The notes beneath the pieces were generated by a model. That model was not told the origin of the DNA and made no database searches. It was given only the letters and a program-made list of their open reading frames with translations. A DNA stretch of 64,000 bases from Solen grandis (taxonomy: Eukaryota; Mollusca; Bivalvia; Adapedonta; Solenidae), in contig CM037782.1 in NCBI GenBank assembly GCA_021229015.1, forward strand, positions 63,984,108 through 64,048,107, read 5' to 3'. Position 1 is the stretch's first letter. Every line of letters starts with the position of its first letter. The position numbers were made by a program, and so were the translations under genes. Positions 23,791 through 34,484 of the stretch are shown here, piece by piece.

Positions 23791-24235
23791 CTCTTCTTCT
23801 TTTTTCTTTCTTTCTTTCATATACTTTCTCATTGCACTCTTTGTGTGTATGTATGTTTATTACATTTGTATTCCATTAATTATAAGTAATAGATGCATAC
23901 TGAGACTTTCAACATAATCCATTACATTTATCCCAGTCAATACAATTTTTTAAAAGATTTTTTTTTATTGAATATGCATTTATAATGATATATCAGCTTA
24001 TGTCATCTTAGAAAACGGTATGAAATAAAAGAAAAAGATGAATTATTCATGTTAGTGTGTAGTTTATGCACATAGATGCCAGTTTTAATTTTATTGAACT
24101 TTAAGCATTTTGGCAAAATATAACTTCACTTGTGTTAACATGATTGTATATTAAATGCTTAGAAGAGGAATTGTTCCTGAACTGGCTGAGTAGCTCAATG
24201 ACCTTGGTAACAAATCTTGCACACTCACCCAACAC

Positions 24236-25838
24236 TATAGCTTTCTAATGCTCCTCCCAAGTTATGAATGCCTGCAGCTTTCTAATGTCCCCTTCCAAGG
24301 AACGAATGCCTACAGCTTTCTAATGTCCTCTCCCAAGTTAACAAATGCCTACAATTTTTAGCTCACCTGAGCACGTGTGCTCAGGATGAGCTTTTAGGAT
24401 CGATGAATGTCCGTCGTCCGTCCGTCCGTCCGTCCGTCCGTCCGTCCGTCCGTCCGTCCGTCCGTCCGTCCGTCGTCCGTCGTCCACAATTTGTTCGTTT
24501 GCACTCTAGCATCTTCATTTTATGAGCAATTATCTTCAAACTTTAAAACAATGTTTATGACCATAAAATCTCGGCCAAGTTCGATTATGGCTGATATCGG
24601 AACATTAGGTCAGGAGTTATGCCCCTTTTAAAATTCAAAAAAGCCAGATTTCACATTGTTTGCACTCTAGCATCTTCATTTCATGAGCAATTATCTTCAA
24701 ACTTTATATCAATGTTTATGACCATAAAATCTCGGCCAAGTTCGATTATGGCTGATATCGGAACATTAGGTCAGGAGTAATGCCCCTTTTAATATTCAAA
24801 AAATGCCATATTTCACATTGTTTACACTCTAGCATCTTCATCTTTTGAGCAATCATCTTCAAACTTTATGACAATGCTTATGACCATAAGGTCTCGATTG
24901 AGTTCGATTATGGCTGAGATCCGTTAATTTGGTCAGGAGTTATGCCCCTTTTAATATAAAAAAAAGCCATATTTCACGTTGTTTACACTCTAGCATCTTC
25001 CTTTTTTTAGCAATCATCTTCAAACTTTATGACATTGTTAATGACCATAATGTCTCGATTGAGTTCAATTGTGGCTGAGATGGGTCATTTAGGTCAGGAG
25101 TTATGCCCCTTTTAATACAAAAAATGCAAGATTTCACTTTGTTTATTCTCTACCAACTTCATTTTTTTAACAATCATTTTTAAACTTTAAGACAATGTTT
25201 ATGCCCATAATCTCACAATCGGGTTCAATTATAACTGATATTGACTTGTAAATTTAGGAGTTATGCCCATTTCACCATAAAAAAAGCCAGATTTCACTTT
25301 TACACTCAAGCATCTTTATTTCTTAAGCAATCATCTTTCTCAGGTGAGCGACCAAGGGCCATCTTGGCCCTCTTGTTTCATGTTCCTTTCCAAGTTATGA
25401 ATGCTTGAAGCTTTCTTATGCCTACAGCTTTCTAATGCTCCTCCCAAGTTATGCATGCCTGCAGCTTTCTAATGTCTCCTCCTGCAGCTTTCTAATGTCC
25501 CCTCCCAAGTTAATGAATGCCTACAGCGTTCTAATGTCCCCTTCCAAGTTATGAATGCCTACAGCTTTCTTATGCCTACAACTTTTTAATGCTTCTCCCA
25601 AGTTATGAATGCCTACAGCTTTCTATTGCTGCTCCCAAGGTATGAATGCCTACAGTTTTCTAATGTCCCCTCCCAAGTTAATGAATGCCTACAACTTTCT
25701 AATGTCCTCTCCCAAGTTTATGAATGCCTACAGCTTTCTAATGTCTTCTTCCAAGTAAATGAATGCCTACAACTTTCTAATGCTCCTCCCAAGTTATGAA
25801 TGCCTACAGTTTCTAATGACTCTCCACCCCATTTCGAA
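24236..25838. repeat. ~37-bp minisatellite, split by an insertion
   Basis: The unit reads approximately ATGAATGCCTACAGCTTTCT then AATGTCCCCTCCCAAGTT. There are three units at 24236-24359, and the array resumes at 25378 with at least a dozen more up to about 25838. The interruption is the Helentron-like element at 24360-25377. Short frames in the array (NECLQLSNV..) are repeat artefacts. Confidence 0.92.
24360..25377 (+). mobile_element. Helentron-like non-autonomous element, copy b
   Basis: The head is AGCTCACCTGAGCACGTGTG, followed by a (CCGT)n run of about 17 units (24411-24478). Four to five ~150-bp monomers follow with CACTCTAGCATCTTCATTT and AGGAGTTATGCCCCTTTT. The tail is CTCAGGTGAGCG, then an AAGGGCCATCTTGGCCCT hairpin and CTTGTTT. 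Because it lies inside a minisatellite, the empty site can be inferred: it entered a T-run (ACAATTTT|TCATG). That fits Helentron preference for T-T sites. Confidence 0.75.
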
Positions 25839-26284
25839 TTCCAACAGCTTTGAATGGCCCCCTCCCCCCACTGGCAGCAGAGATCACAGATTTTATTATT
25901 TTCAGTAAAAATTAGTTGTCCTTGGTATAAACAAATTACATTCGTATTGCTCAGGTGCAGGGATTTTTCAAAGAACATACTGCACAATCCAGAATTATTA
26001 TAGGAGCATTTTGGATTCTTACTAATAAGTATGGTATCAAATGTTTCATTGAAAAGATAGATTTAAGACATCAATAATTGCTATAGATTAAAAGTCAGTA
26101 AGATTGTTTTCTTACATGTTTGTCATTTCATGCTCTGGAGATCCAAAAACTCCAGTTAGTGCTTAGATTTACTTAAATACTTGGAAGCAAATTTCATCAT
26201 TCTTGTTTCTGTAATAAAGATACCCACATATTTCAACTCATAACAAGTAACCAAACACCCTACAGGACTAAGTCTTATTTATTA

Positions 26285-26674
26285 ATGGAGGAAGGTAAAC
26301 AAATTTTACGGCAGATCCAATGTGATCAATGTCATGTATAGTCTAAAGGCGGACCATCGCATCTAAGGAGACATATCAACATCAAACATTGTGAGATTAC
26401 TACAAAATATATATGCCATTATTGTAGCAAGACCTTCGCTAGACCTGAAAATGTATTGAAACACAGTAACAATATACATGGACTTCCTATAAATTTGAAT
26501 AACATTAAAACTACAATACATAAGAAATATAATTACAAACCGGACATTTTACCCATAAAACCATGGATACCCCCAGCTGAAGCCAGACTAAAACCAAAAT
26601 TCATCATAGTATCTGGAAAAAAACAACCCTGGATTAAAAAGATACTAACAGATGCCCAGCACAATCTACATTAG
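26285..26674 (+). pseudogene. Two-finger C2H2 zinc-finger fragment with an in-frame stop
   Basis: From ATG 26285 the frame encodes a first finger (C-x2-C...LRRHINIKH) broken by a TAG at 26339-26341. A complete second finger follows, YICHYCSKTFARPENVLKH with a following NNIH (C-x2-C-x12-H-x4-H). The frame then continues with a basic, Pro/Lys-rich stretch to the stop at 26674. After a +1 shift an acidic/serine-rich frame continues to ~26745. It is probably a decayed gene or a transposon-encoded protein; the surrounding repeats favour the latter. The function is not assigned beyond probable nucleic-acid binding. Confidence 0.6.
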
Positions 26675-26885
26675 AAGAAGATCTATATTTATCACCATCA
26701 TCATCTGAATCATCAATATCTTCCACATCTACCATACCTGGATAAAAGGACCCATCAGAAGAGAAAGACATTATCTACATTCCATTTAGGGAATTTTTCA
26801 TTGAGACATTTTATTATTTTCATAGTATTGTTTTACATGTATATATTTCTATTTTTAGCTCATCACATGACAAACGTACCTTTTA

Positions 26886-27582
26886 AGCTCACCTGAGCAC
26901 TTGTGCTCGGGTGAGCTTTTGTGATCGCCTTTTGTCCGTCGTGCGTCGTCCGTCGTCAACAATTGCTTGTGAACACTCTACAGGCCACAGTTTTGGCTCA
27001 ATCTTCATGAAACTTGGTCAGGATGTTTGTCTACATGATATCTCGAATGAGTTCAAGATTGGGTCATGTGGGGTCAAAAACTAGGTCACCAGGTCAAATC
27101 TTAGAAAAACCTTGTGAACACTCTTCATGATTTGTCTACATTATCTCAGATAAGTTATTGGGTATGTGGGGTTAAAAACTAGGTCACCAGGTCAATTCTT
27201 AGAAAAACCTTGTGAACACTCTACAGGCCATAGTTTTGGCCCAATCTTCATGAAACTTGGTCAGGATGTTTGTCTACATGATATATTCGATGTGATCGAA
27301 ATTGGGTCATGTGGGGTCAAAAACTAGGTCACCAGGTCAAATCTTAGCAAAACCTTGTGAACACTCTACAGGCCTACATTTTTGTCCCAGTCTTCATTAA
27401 ACTTGATATGAATGATGACTGCATGAATTCCCAGTTGAGTGCAAATTCAGGTAGGATCAATATGTAGGTCACTTAGTCAAATGTTAGAAAAACACTTTAG
27501 ATGCCAGATTTTTTGTCATTATGCCTAACACAGCCATCTTACTCAGGTGAGCGACACAGGGCCATCTTGACCCTCTTGTTTT
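26886..27582 (+). mobile_element. Helentron-like non-autonomous element, copy c
   Basis: The head is AGCTCACCTGAGCACTTGTG, then TTTGTCCGTCGTGCGTCG. Three to four ~165-bp monomers follow with AACTAGGTCACCAGGTCAA and CTTGTGAACACTCTACAGG. The tail is ACTCAGGTGAGCGAC, AGGGCCATCTTGACCCT and CTTGTT. Its interior differs from copies a, b and d, so the family has interchangeable cores between constant ends. Confidence 0.75.
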
Positions 27583-27619
27583 ACTTACTTTACTTGATCT
27601 ATTTCTTGTTTATGTATCC

Positions 27620-27647
27620 CTGATGAAGGTCCACTGGAGACCAAAAC
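27620..27647 (+). ncRNA. Hammerhead-ribozyme-like core, degenerate
   Basis: CTGATGA (27620-27626) is followed by a potential stem II (AGGTC..GACC, 27627-27642) and AAAAC. A hammerhead core has CUGAUGA, stem II, then GAAA. The invariant G at the start of the second block is A here, so activity is unlikely. Such motifs are known from Penelope-like retroelements and retrozymes; no reverse transcriptase is visible nearby. Stems I and III are not clearly formed. Confidence 0.3.
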
Positions 27648-27660
27648 TAGTTGGATATTA

Positions 27661-29746
27661 AAATTTGATTAACCTTACCTGTTGTTGGAGTTTGTGCCAT
27701 TCCGCTCTATTTGTTTTCAAGTATTGTTAGTTGTTTAAAGATATTTAGAAAAATAATAGTCTATGTCAACTTAAAGAAGCTTGTTCGCAGGTGATCATTA
27801 GAAATGAATATAAAATTTTTTCTTCTCTTTGTTGTTGTTGGTGAAGACTTTGTCTTTTGACAAATAAACTCTGCAAGTGTATGTCACATTGCATGGGAAA
27901 ACGCTATTTTTGTAAATGCCCATTTGTGGGCAATCAGTTAAATATAGATAACAGTATCCACAAATCAGGTGCTACTTTACGTGTTTTGTAACATTGCGTC
28001 TTTCCGGTTCTGGGTAGCAAATTCTTAAGTTCAGCTTGTGAAAGTTTACTCAAAAAGTGAATGTGATCAGTAATTTGACAGCACATAAAAATAAAAATTC
28101 TAAATAAAGATTTTTCATAACCTAAAAATAGCTTGAATGCCACCTGTGACGCTATGTCTTGTGGTTGAGAAACTGTCGACTTAATTTACTTACAATCATG
28201 GAATATTGCATTGAGTGACCATGCATCTTGATGGTTATTGATAGGCTTAACATACACATATAGTTAAAAATCAAATTCTTAGTCAATGACTATCTGTGAA
28301 TGAGCTGCTGTAATAATGTACTTAAGTATTTTGTCAAATAGGAGTGGAGGAATATGTTTGTACCTAAATATGACTTAGCACCAAGTATTGAGCCATATCT
28401 ACATTATTTCTAGAATTAGCTTATGGAATAATATTTCAGACTAGTATTGCAATAAACTACTTAACTTGCCCACTTTGCAGTGATGTACTGATTAATTAAC
28501 AGGATAAAAACTAATATCCAAAGAATCAACCAATAAATCTGAGCCTGGCACGATAAGTTTTGCCCATGGAAATCATAGACCTCTACTGTAACCCCCTAGT
28601 ATTGTGTGTTATTACACATTTCAGTAAGTTTTGAGTGTATTTTTCTTGTTCAAGAGCCCCAAGGGCGAACTGATGTTTTGCAGGATTTTGGAAGCTTTTT
28701 TTTATTTTTATCACCTCGCAGCTCCACCTGTTGAACTTCTTGTATAAGTATGATTTGATTGTTTGCACATGTGTATGTGAGGGATATCACGATGTTGTAA
28801 TAAATCATAACTCACTGGATCAGATCAAAATATTTGACACTTTATGGATGTTGGCAAGTCTAAGAAATTAAACAGGAACATGTTAGACTTGTTCCTTCCT
28901 GATCCCCTAAGAAAAATACTTAAGTACCAACTCAAATCCCTGCTGATCCTTATGGCCATGCATACTTAGAGCATGAAATTCTTACTTGAGTACAGAATTT
29001 TTTTCATGAGCACAGGGCCAGGGCTTAATACTGGGATGTATTGATGAGTAGTAATATTTACAGCAGGTATATGCCAGTATGCTTTTTAGGTACATTTAAA
29101 TACATGTTATAAAGCACATCAGTGAAAAAACAGTCATGTTTGACAGGCAAATGACTCTAAATAATCTGCAAACATCACATTATTAATAAGTCATCTCATC
29201 TTCATAAGTTACGATGTTCAAATTAAACTACTAATTGGCACAGTTGTGTAGGTTCATGTCATATGCATTCAAATCTCAATGTAGGTGGTTTGTACATCAT
29301 AGGTTTATTTAATGAAAGGATAAATCAGTAAATAGGGGTAGTTGCAGTAGTATCTATATCCCATAGTGTAATATAGATATGCCTGAACTACTTTTATATT
29401 TACTTATAAAGGGTATATATATATATGGATGATGTAGCAGCATAAATTGAAAAGAAAATTTGTTTATTTGTAGTGATATGGAATACATCTCATCTGGAAG
29501 TGATGAAGTGTTCACATTTTCACAAGTGCATAGCATGCATGAAAATATTAAGATTGTATCAGTCCTCAATGAGATATATTCTATATCCACAAAAAACATT
29601 AATAAATATCCTGAAATTTAAATATTTTCACATTTTTGAAAAACATTGGAGATTATCATCCTAAGACATTCAGTGAAATGCGGACAACTTCTTTTGCTAT
29701 TCATTTTATATACTGGCTGACCAGATGTTATACTTTTTACCAGTCC
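27661..29746. other. Unassigned AT-rich sequence
   Basis: No supported gene. About 28250-28315 shares a phrase (CATAGTCAATGACTATCTGT with one change) with 19008-19035, an unclassified dispersed repeat. Confidence 0.35.
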
Positions 29747-30118
29747 TCAATACTCAAGTAAAACAGTTGCAACTGTGATTGTCTTTAAGTTGGCTTTGTA
29801 ATGTTCTAACAAGCTGTGTATAAAGTACACATAATCAAAGAGATAAAAGTGCTGAATGGTTGAACGACTCTGTTTCTTAGTAAGATGTGGTTTGTCATTA
29901 ACTCTTATGCCTTCATCTGCAGCTAATAAGTGCAGCACAGGAATGCCCACTTGAAGAACACACTTGTCGACTCTTGTTTCTGCTTTAAGTCTTAATGACA
30001 TCCTCATTATTTCATGATCGCAACTTGACCCCAAAAAGAGTTTTTTTACATAAAGTGGCACAGATCTGAGGCTGAATTGTAAGCAGAACATGCTTACATT
30101 GCAGAACACACGTGACAA
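29747..30118 (-). CDS. Open frame of 123 codons, unknown product
   Basis: This is one of the longest repeat-free frames in the window. It contains protein-like stretches (RLKAETRVDKCVLQVGIPVL, LLAADEGIRVNDKPHLTKKQ) and stops just before a TATA-poor region. No domain is recognised and no flanking splice sites are compelling. A frame of this length in AT-rich DNA is unusual but not conclusive. It could be an exon or a short single-exon gene. Confidence 0.3.
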   Translation of the reverse strand: MSRVFCNVSMFCLQFSLRSVPLYVKKLFLGSSCDHEIMRMSLRLKAETRVDKCVLQVGIPVLHLLAADEGIRVNDKPHLTKKQSRSTIQHFYLFDYVYFIHSLLEHYKANLKTITVATVLLEY

Positions 30119-30359
30119 ACTAGACTACATAGGAAATACCACATGGATTTTTTGTTAATAGATGAGAATATGTATATGTATATAAAATGAATTTCCATAT
30201 TATCCAATAGCTAAACTGGGATATCATGTGGTCTCTGGTGACCCAATTTTCACAGAAGAACACATGGCCTGCTGTCTATAAGCAGTTGACCTAGCATTGA
30301 ATTAATCATGGTTTAACTGTAGGTCAAGGCAGACCTTTTATTTTAAGTTAACTCTTTAT

Positions 30360-30545
30360 CTCATGAATATTTATGTACAAATTTATGACATAATGAATAT
30401 TGATTAACTGAACTTAAAATGGTATATGGAATTATGAATTTTATTTTTTTTTGCCTTACAGAATGTGTAGAAACTGAGATTCAGTATAGTATGAGTAAAA
30501 AGAGGAGACCTTGCTCTGTTTGTCAATGCATCAAGATGAGTCAGT
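30360..30545 (+). repeat. Dispersed repeat, family 'ADPDQT', copy 1
   Basis: It contains TTAACTGAACTTAAAATGGT, a TTTTTTTTGC run, then GTGTAGAAACTGAGATTCAG and GGAGACCTTGCTCTG. The same order is found at 49440-49640 and 54505-54735. The family is named here for the peptide ADPDQT that the best-preserved copy (54505) encodes fortuitously. Its class is unknown. Confidence 0.55.
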
Positions 30546-32018
30546 ATGGTGTACAGGGGTAATTACATATAAAAGAACTTAAAAGTCCATTATATGATTT
30601 TGTTACAAAATATTTCTTGTCCTGCAGCTGATGATTTCTGACTACAATTTTATGAGACAAAATTGTATAAATATCAACATAAAAAATAGGACTAGAAGAT
30701 TTTTAAAGCCAAAAAAATAGACACTGCTTCAGTATTGTATTTTTATGATTTAATTAAAAAACTTTTTTTTATTAATATGTCCAAATGTCTTTTTTTTTGT
30801 CAGTTTATCATAAGTATAGATAAATGTCTGAACTGATTAATATCTGTGCCCTACTTTGGGCACAGACATATTTATGAATTTTGTGTGAATAAATAGACAG
30901 AACTGTACAAGATACTGAAGCATATGTCATATCAGTATTAAATCAATACAGTTAAGTGTGTTGTGCACAGATGTGCCTATTTTGTCAGGTTTATTCTCAT
31001 ATTAAATTGTAATGATTTTTGTGAACATGTAAATTTTTTTGTGCATTATTTCATTAATGACATCAGTAAATCTGATTTAGTTTCATTTATGTTAATGTGC
31101 AGACCATTATTCACAGAGTATGATTTATTTTAAACAAGTAATATAACACATAAATTAATAATATTTAATTGTTAATATTAATTTGTAACTTTGAAAAGAA
31201 ATCATATATTAATGCTGTTGAAGAAAACAACCAAACTGTTTGCTTCACTGTGCTGTTAAACCTCCATCTAAAAATTAAATGCAATGAAATTATTGTTTAC
31301 TTAAAAAAATGGGGTGATTGTTAAGCCGGACATTATTAATTATACCACTGAAGCACTAATGTTTTACCTTCTTTTCCATGAATAAAAAAAGCTGAGATCT
31401 TTATCAATTAAATACATTAATTTCATCAGGTTGAGGGCTGCATAAAATTTAAATAAAATTGCACTATATCAAGTTCTTAAATTTAATTCTGCAATTTTCA
31501 TACTTTCATATTGTTTATTCATTTAAATCTGTTAGACTGACCTTGACCTTGGTTAATGGATCTGTGACCTTGACCAGTATGTGGCCATGACCTTTGCTAA
31601 TAATATATATATATATTGATATACCGTTCATTCTATCAGATTTAATTAGAGTCTGCCTGCTAATATAATTGCTTAGTGCACAGGCTCTGGAGCGTGATCC
31701 TTAAGACCAATTTAATGGCGAAATAATAGAGGAAAATAACTTGGGTGATTATATTATTTTCCCCTGATGATGTGATATAAGATATTGGTAACATATTATC
31801 ATAATAATTTACTTGTTCATTTCTGTTGTACAAAGTTTAAGCATTTTTGCACTGAAATAAACTATGTTTTAGTGGGTAAGATAGAGAATTTCTTGAAAAT
31901 ACTTTGTGTGATAAAAGTTGATATCATATCTTAGGTTTGATTTGAATTTTCCATTGTTATCTTATAGATTTTAGTGTTATATTTCTTCAGCAAGCTGCAG
32001 AAACCTGCACTTGTCTTT
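30546..32018. other. Unassigned, strongly AT-rich sequence
   Basis: Nothing recognisable was seen. Confidence 0.4.
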
Positions 32019-33145
32019 TTTAGCTTGTCTGTTTTTCGAAGAAAAAAATATGAGCTATTGTTGTAACTCTGGCGTCTGCATTGTCGTCGTCGTCCAGAAT
32101 CCTACCCTTGGACTATTCCATATACAACTTTCATTTTTGGTATCCATATTCATCTGGACAAGGCCTATCCAGACATATGCAAATTTTTCCCCTATTGACC
32201 TTGACCTTTGACCTATTTTGCTGTAACTTTTGAAAACTTTAAAATGCCAGTCATTTCAGAACTGTTACCAACAGGGCACTGATATTTCACATGTGAATTC
32301 CTTGTGGCAAGACCTTTCCATCAATGTTACATTTTGAAGTTTTGACCTTGATCTTTGACCTATTTTTGAATTGTTTAACAAAAAAACTTTTACGTTGGCC
32401 ATAACTTTTTACTATTTGACATAAATCTTTTATATCTGGTATGCATATTCATCTTGACAATGGTTTTTCAGATATATCTCAATATTTCATCTATCGACCT
32501 TGACCTTTGACCTTATGATGCCATAGGGGCCTCCGTGGCCATGAGTGTAAAGTCGCTGACTTTAACACTAACTCAGCCCCTCACCGCATGGGTTTGAATC
32601 CCGGCAGGGTCATTCGGATTTTCATGTGAGGAAGCCTTCCAGCTTCCTTGCGGTAGGTCGGTGGTTCTACCCAGATACCTCCATGCATTCGGGGTCTTCC
32701 TCCACCTGTAATTAGCTGAACGTCGCTATATGACTGAAATACTGTTGAAGCGATGATAAAATCAAATAGTCAAGTCAAGTTATTATGCCATAACTATGGA
32801 CAAGTTTTATAATAGATATTTTTTTTGTCACTTGTCAATATTTTTTTTAATTTTTTTTTTACAGTTTTGTGTTGATTATCGAAATCTCAATGGCTTAGCA
32901 ACTGTGATTTTTTTTTTTTTACACATTTTACATCTTTGTGTTGTATACACTCTTTTCCATACATAGGTCAAGGTCATCCTTCAAGGTCAAAGATCAAATT
33001 TAAAGGGTATGGTACTTCAACTTTTCATTTAAAGGCTTACAGTTTTAGTTGTGATTTTCAAGGTCAACTTTTTTAAATGTTTAACAAAAATATGTAATGT
33101 TGGCAAAAACAGACGAGCGTTAGCATGTTGTCCGCTTGTTTTTAT
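32019..33145 (+). repeat. Dispersed repeat with sub-terminal inverted repeats, carrying a SINE
   Basis: It starts AGCTTGTCTGTTTTTCGAAG and ends CAAAAACAGACGAGCG..GTCCGCTTGTTTTTATT, so CTTGTCTGTTTTT and AAAAACAGACGAG are inverted. A GTCGTCGTCGTCC block follows the head, and ~150-bp monomers with GACCTTGACCTTTGACCT follow. The SINE at 32526-32779 is inserted in the middle. Confidence 0.65.
32526..32779 (+). mobile_element. tRNA-derived SINE, copy 2, with 13-bp target duplication
   Basis: It is the same family as 11869-12118 (GGGGCCTCCGTGGCC head, GGGTTTGAATCCCGGC B box with one change, TAGTCAAGTCAAG end). It is flanked by TTATGATGCCATA (32513-32525) and TTATTATGCCATA (32780-32792), a 13-bp duplication with one mismatch. 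This marks insertion by target-primed reverse transcription. Confidence 0.92.
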
Positions 33146-33177
33146 TTTAGTGCAGGATATCCGTCAAGTCTGACATG

Positions 33178-33372
33178 ATTTATGGCAAAGTACATGACTT
33201 CACGGGAGCTTAATTTCACTTTTTTTCGAGAAGTGATTTTACTTTACGCAACAATTTATGGCAAAGTACATCTTACCACATCTAAAGCTGTATTGGACCT
33301 TGACTTCACGGGAGCTTAATTTCACTTTTTTTCGAGAAGTGATTTTGCGCAGTTTCCTTACTTTACGCAACA
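33178..33372 (+). repeat. Imperfect tandem duplication
   Basis: The block ATTTATGGCAAAGTACAT .. GACTTCACGGGAGCTTAATT .. TTTACGCAACA occurs twice in direct order. The first copy (33178-33253) lacks two internal segments, of roughly 30 and 13 bases, that the second (33254-33372) retains. It marks a recent duplication with deletion, or a fragment of an unrecognised repeat. Confidence 0.85.
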
Positions 33373-34484
33373 GCTTAAAATTTATAATGAATTATGATAT
33401 TCAAAGGTTATTATGACTTATGAGCATCACCACACATAATTTTGAGATCAAGATACCATCTGTGGTGCTGTCTGAAATCATATATATTCAGTATGTTGAT
33501 TTAATAAAACATGTTATTTAATGCTTAGCTATCTCTGTAATGTTGATAGTTTAATTTATGCATTGTAATTCTATCAGTCTGTACCTCAAGTTTTCTAGCA
33601 AAAAAAAAGGGAAAAGAAATGTCAGAATATTTGTGCAGACGTGTCAAATGTATGTCATGCAATTAATATGACAGACTTTAAATATTTGATTATCATTTTA
33701 TGTAAGACTCATTTGGTTGGATCCAGGGTTCAAAATGTGCTTTATGGAAAGCATGCAGCTAAAAGCCCCACCTCCCTTTCTCATCCTTGAAAATAAATCT
33801 GAGGGAAAAAACAACTGATTTTTAATTTATTTTAAATTTATTAATGTTCATATCTTTTTATCATTCATTCACGTAATATATGGAAATGCATATATTGGTT
33901 ATATATAGTCATATATTTGTAATTTCAGTCTAGTACTGAAGACCTCTTTTGCTCTTAGGGTCTGTATATTAAACATCGGGGATCAAGGTTACAAGGTAAG
34001 AAACAATATGTAAATCCCAGATGGGGGCATATATGTTTCACAAATATCTTTGCATTTTTTTTAGGTACTAACTTGTAGATTTATCTTGCAACAGGATCTT
34101 AAAGCAGAACCAGTTTTAAGATGTCATTTTTTTTATCTGTTTATGAATCATTTTCTTTTAAACAAGTCTTATTGAACTGGCATCTTATACTCTATATAAA
34201 CATTTCATGAAATAAAAACCAGAAATAAAAATTTGGTGTATTTGAAATTGAACAAATTCAGTTTTGCTACCATGTAATTCTATTTTTATCCTAATACATT
34301 TCTTTCATATTTAACCAAAAGTTTGGAAAAAGAGACATTGAAAATTTTCTTTCATATGATGATTTAAATATCTATTACATTTGGTACATATCCATGATAT
34401 GTTGCCATATCTTGATAAATGTTTTTAAAGCATTTTATACCATTTACATACTGACTCATCACCACCACATTCTGAATGATTCAT
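33373..34484. other. Unassigned AT-rich sequence downstream of the minus-strand gene
   Basis: This is expected to include the 3' UTR of the gene ending at 34485. No further exon was identified. Confidence 0.4.

Noticed and set aside
24407..24631. Frame of repeated Val-Arg-Pro-Ser
   Set aside because: Translation of the (CCGT)n run in a Helentron-like element.
24360..25377. CRISPR-like array because of regularly spaced repeated phrases
   Set aside because: The repeats are diverged ~150-bp monomers with no short identical repeats and unique spacers, and the DNA is eukaryotic.
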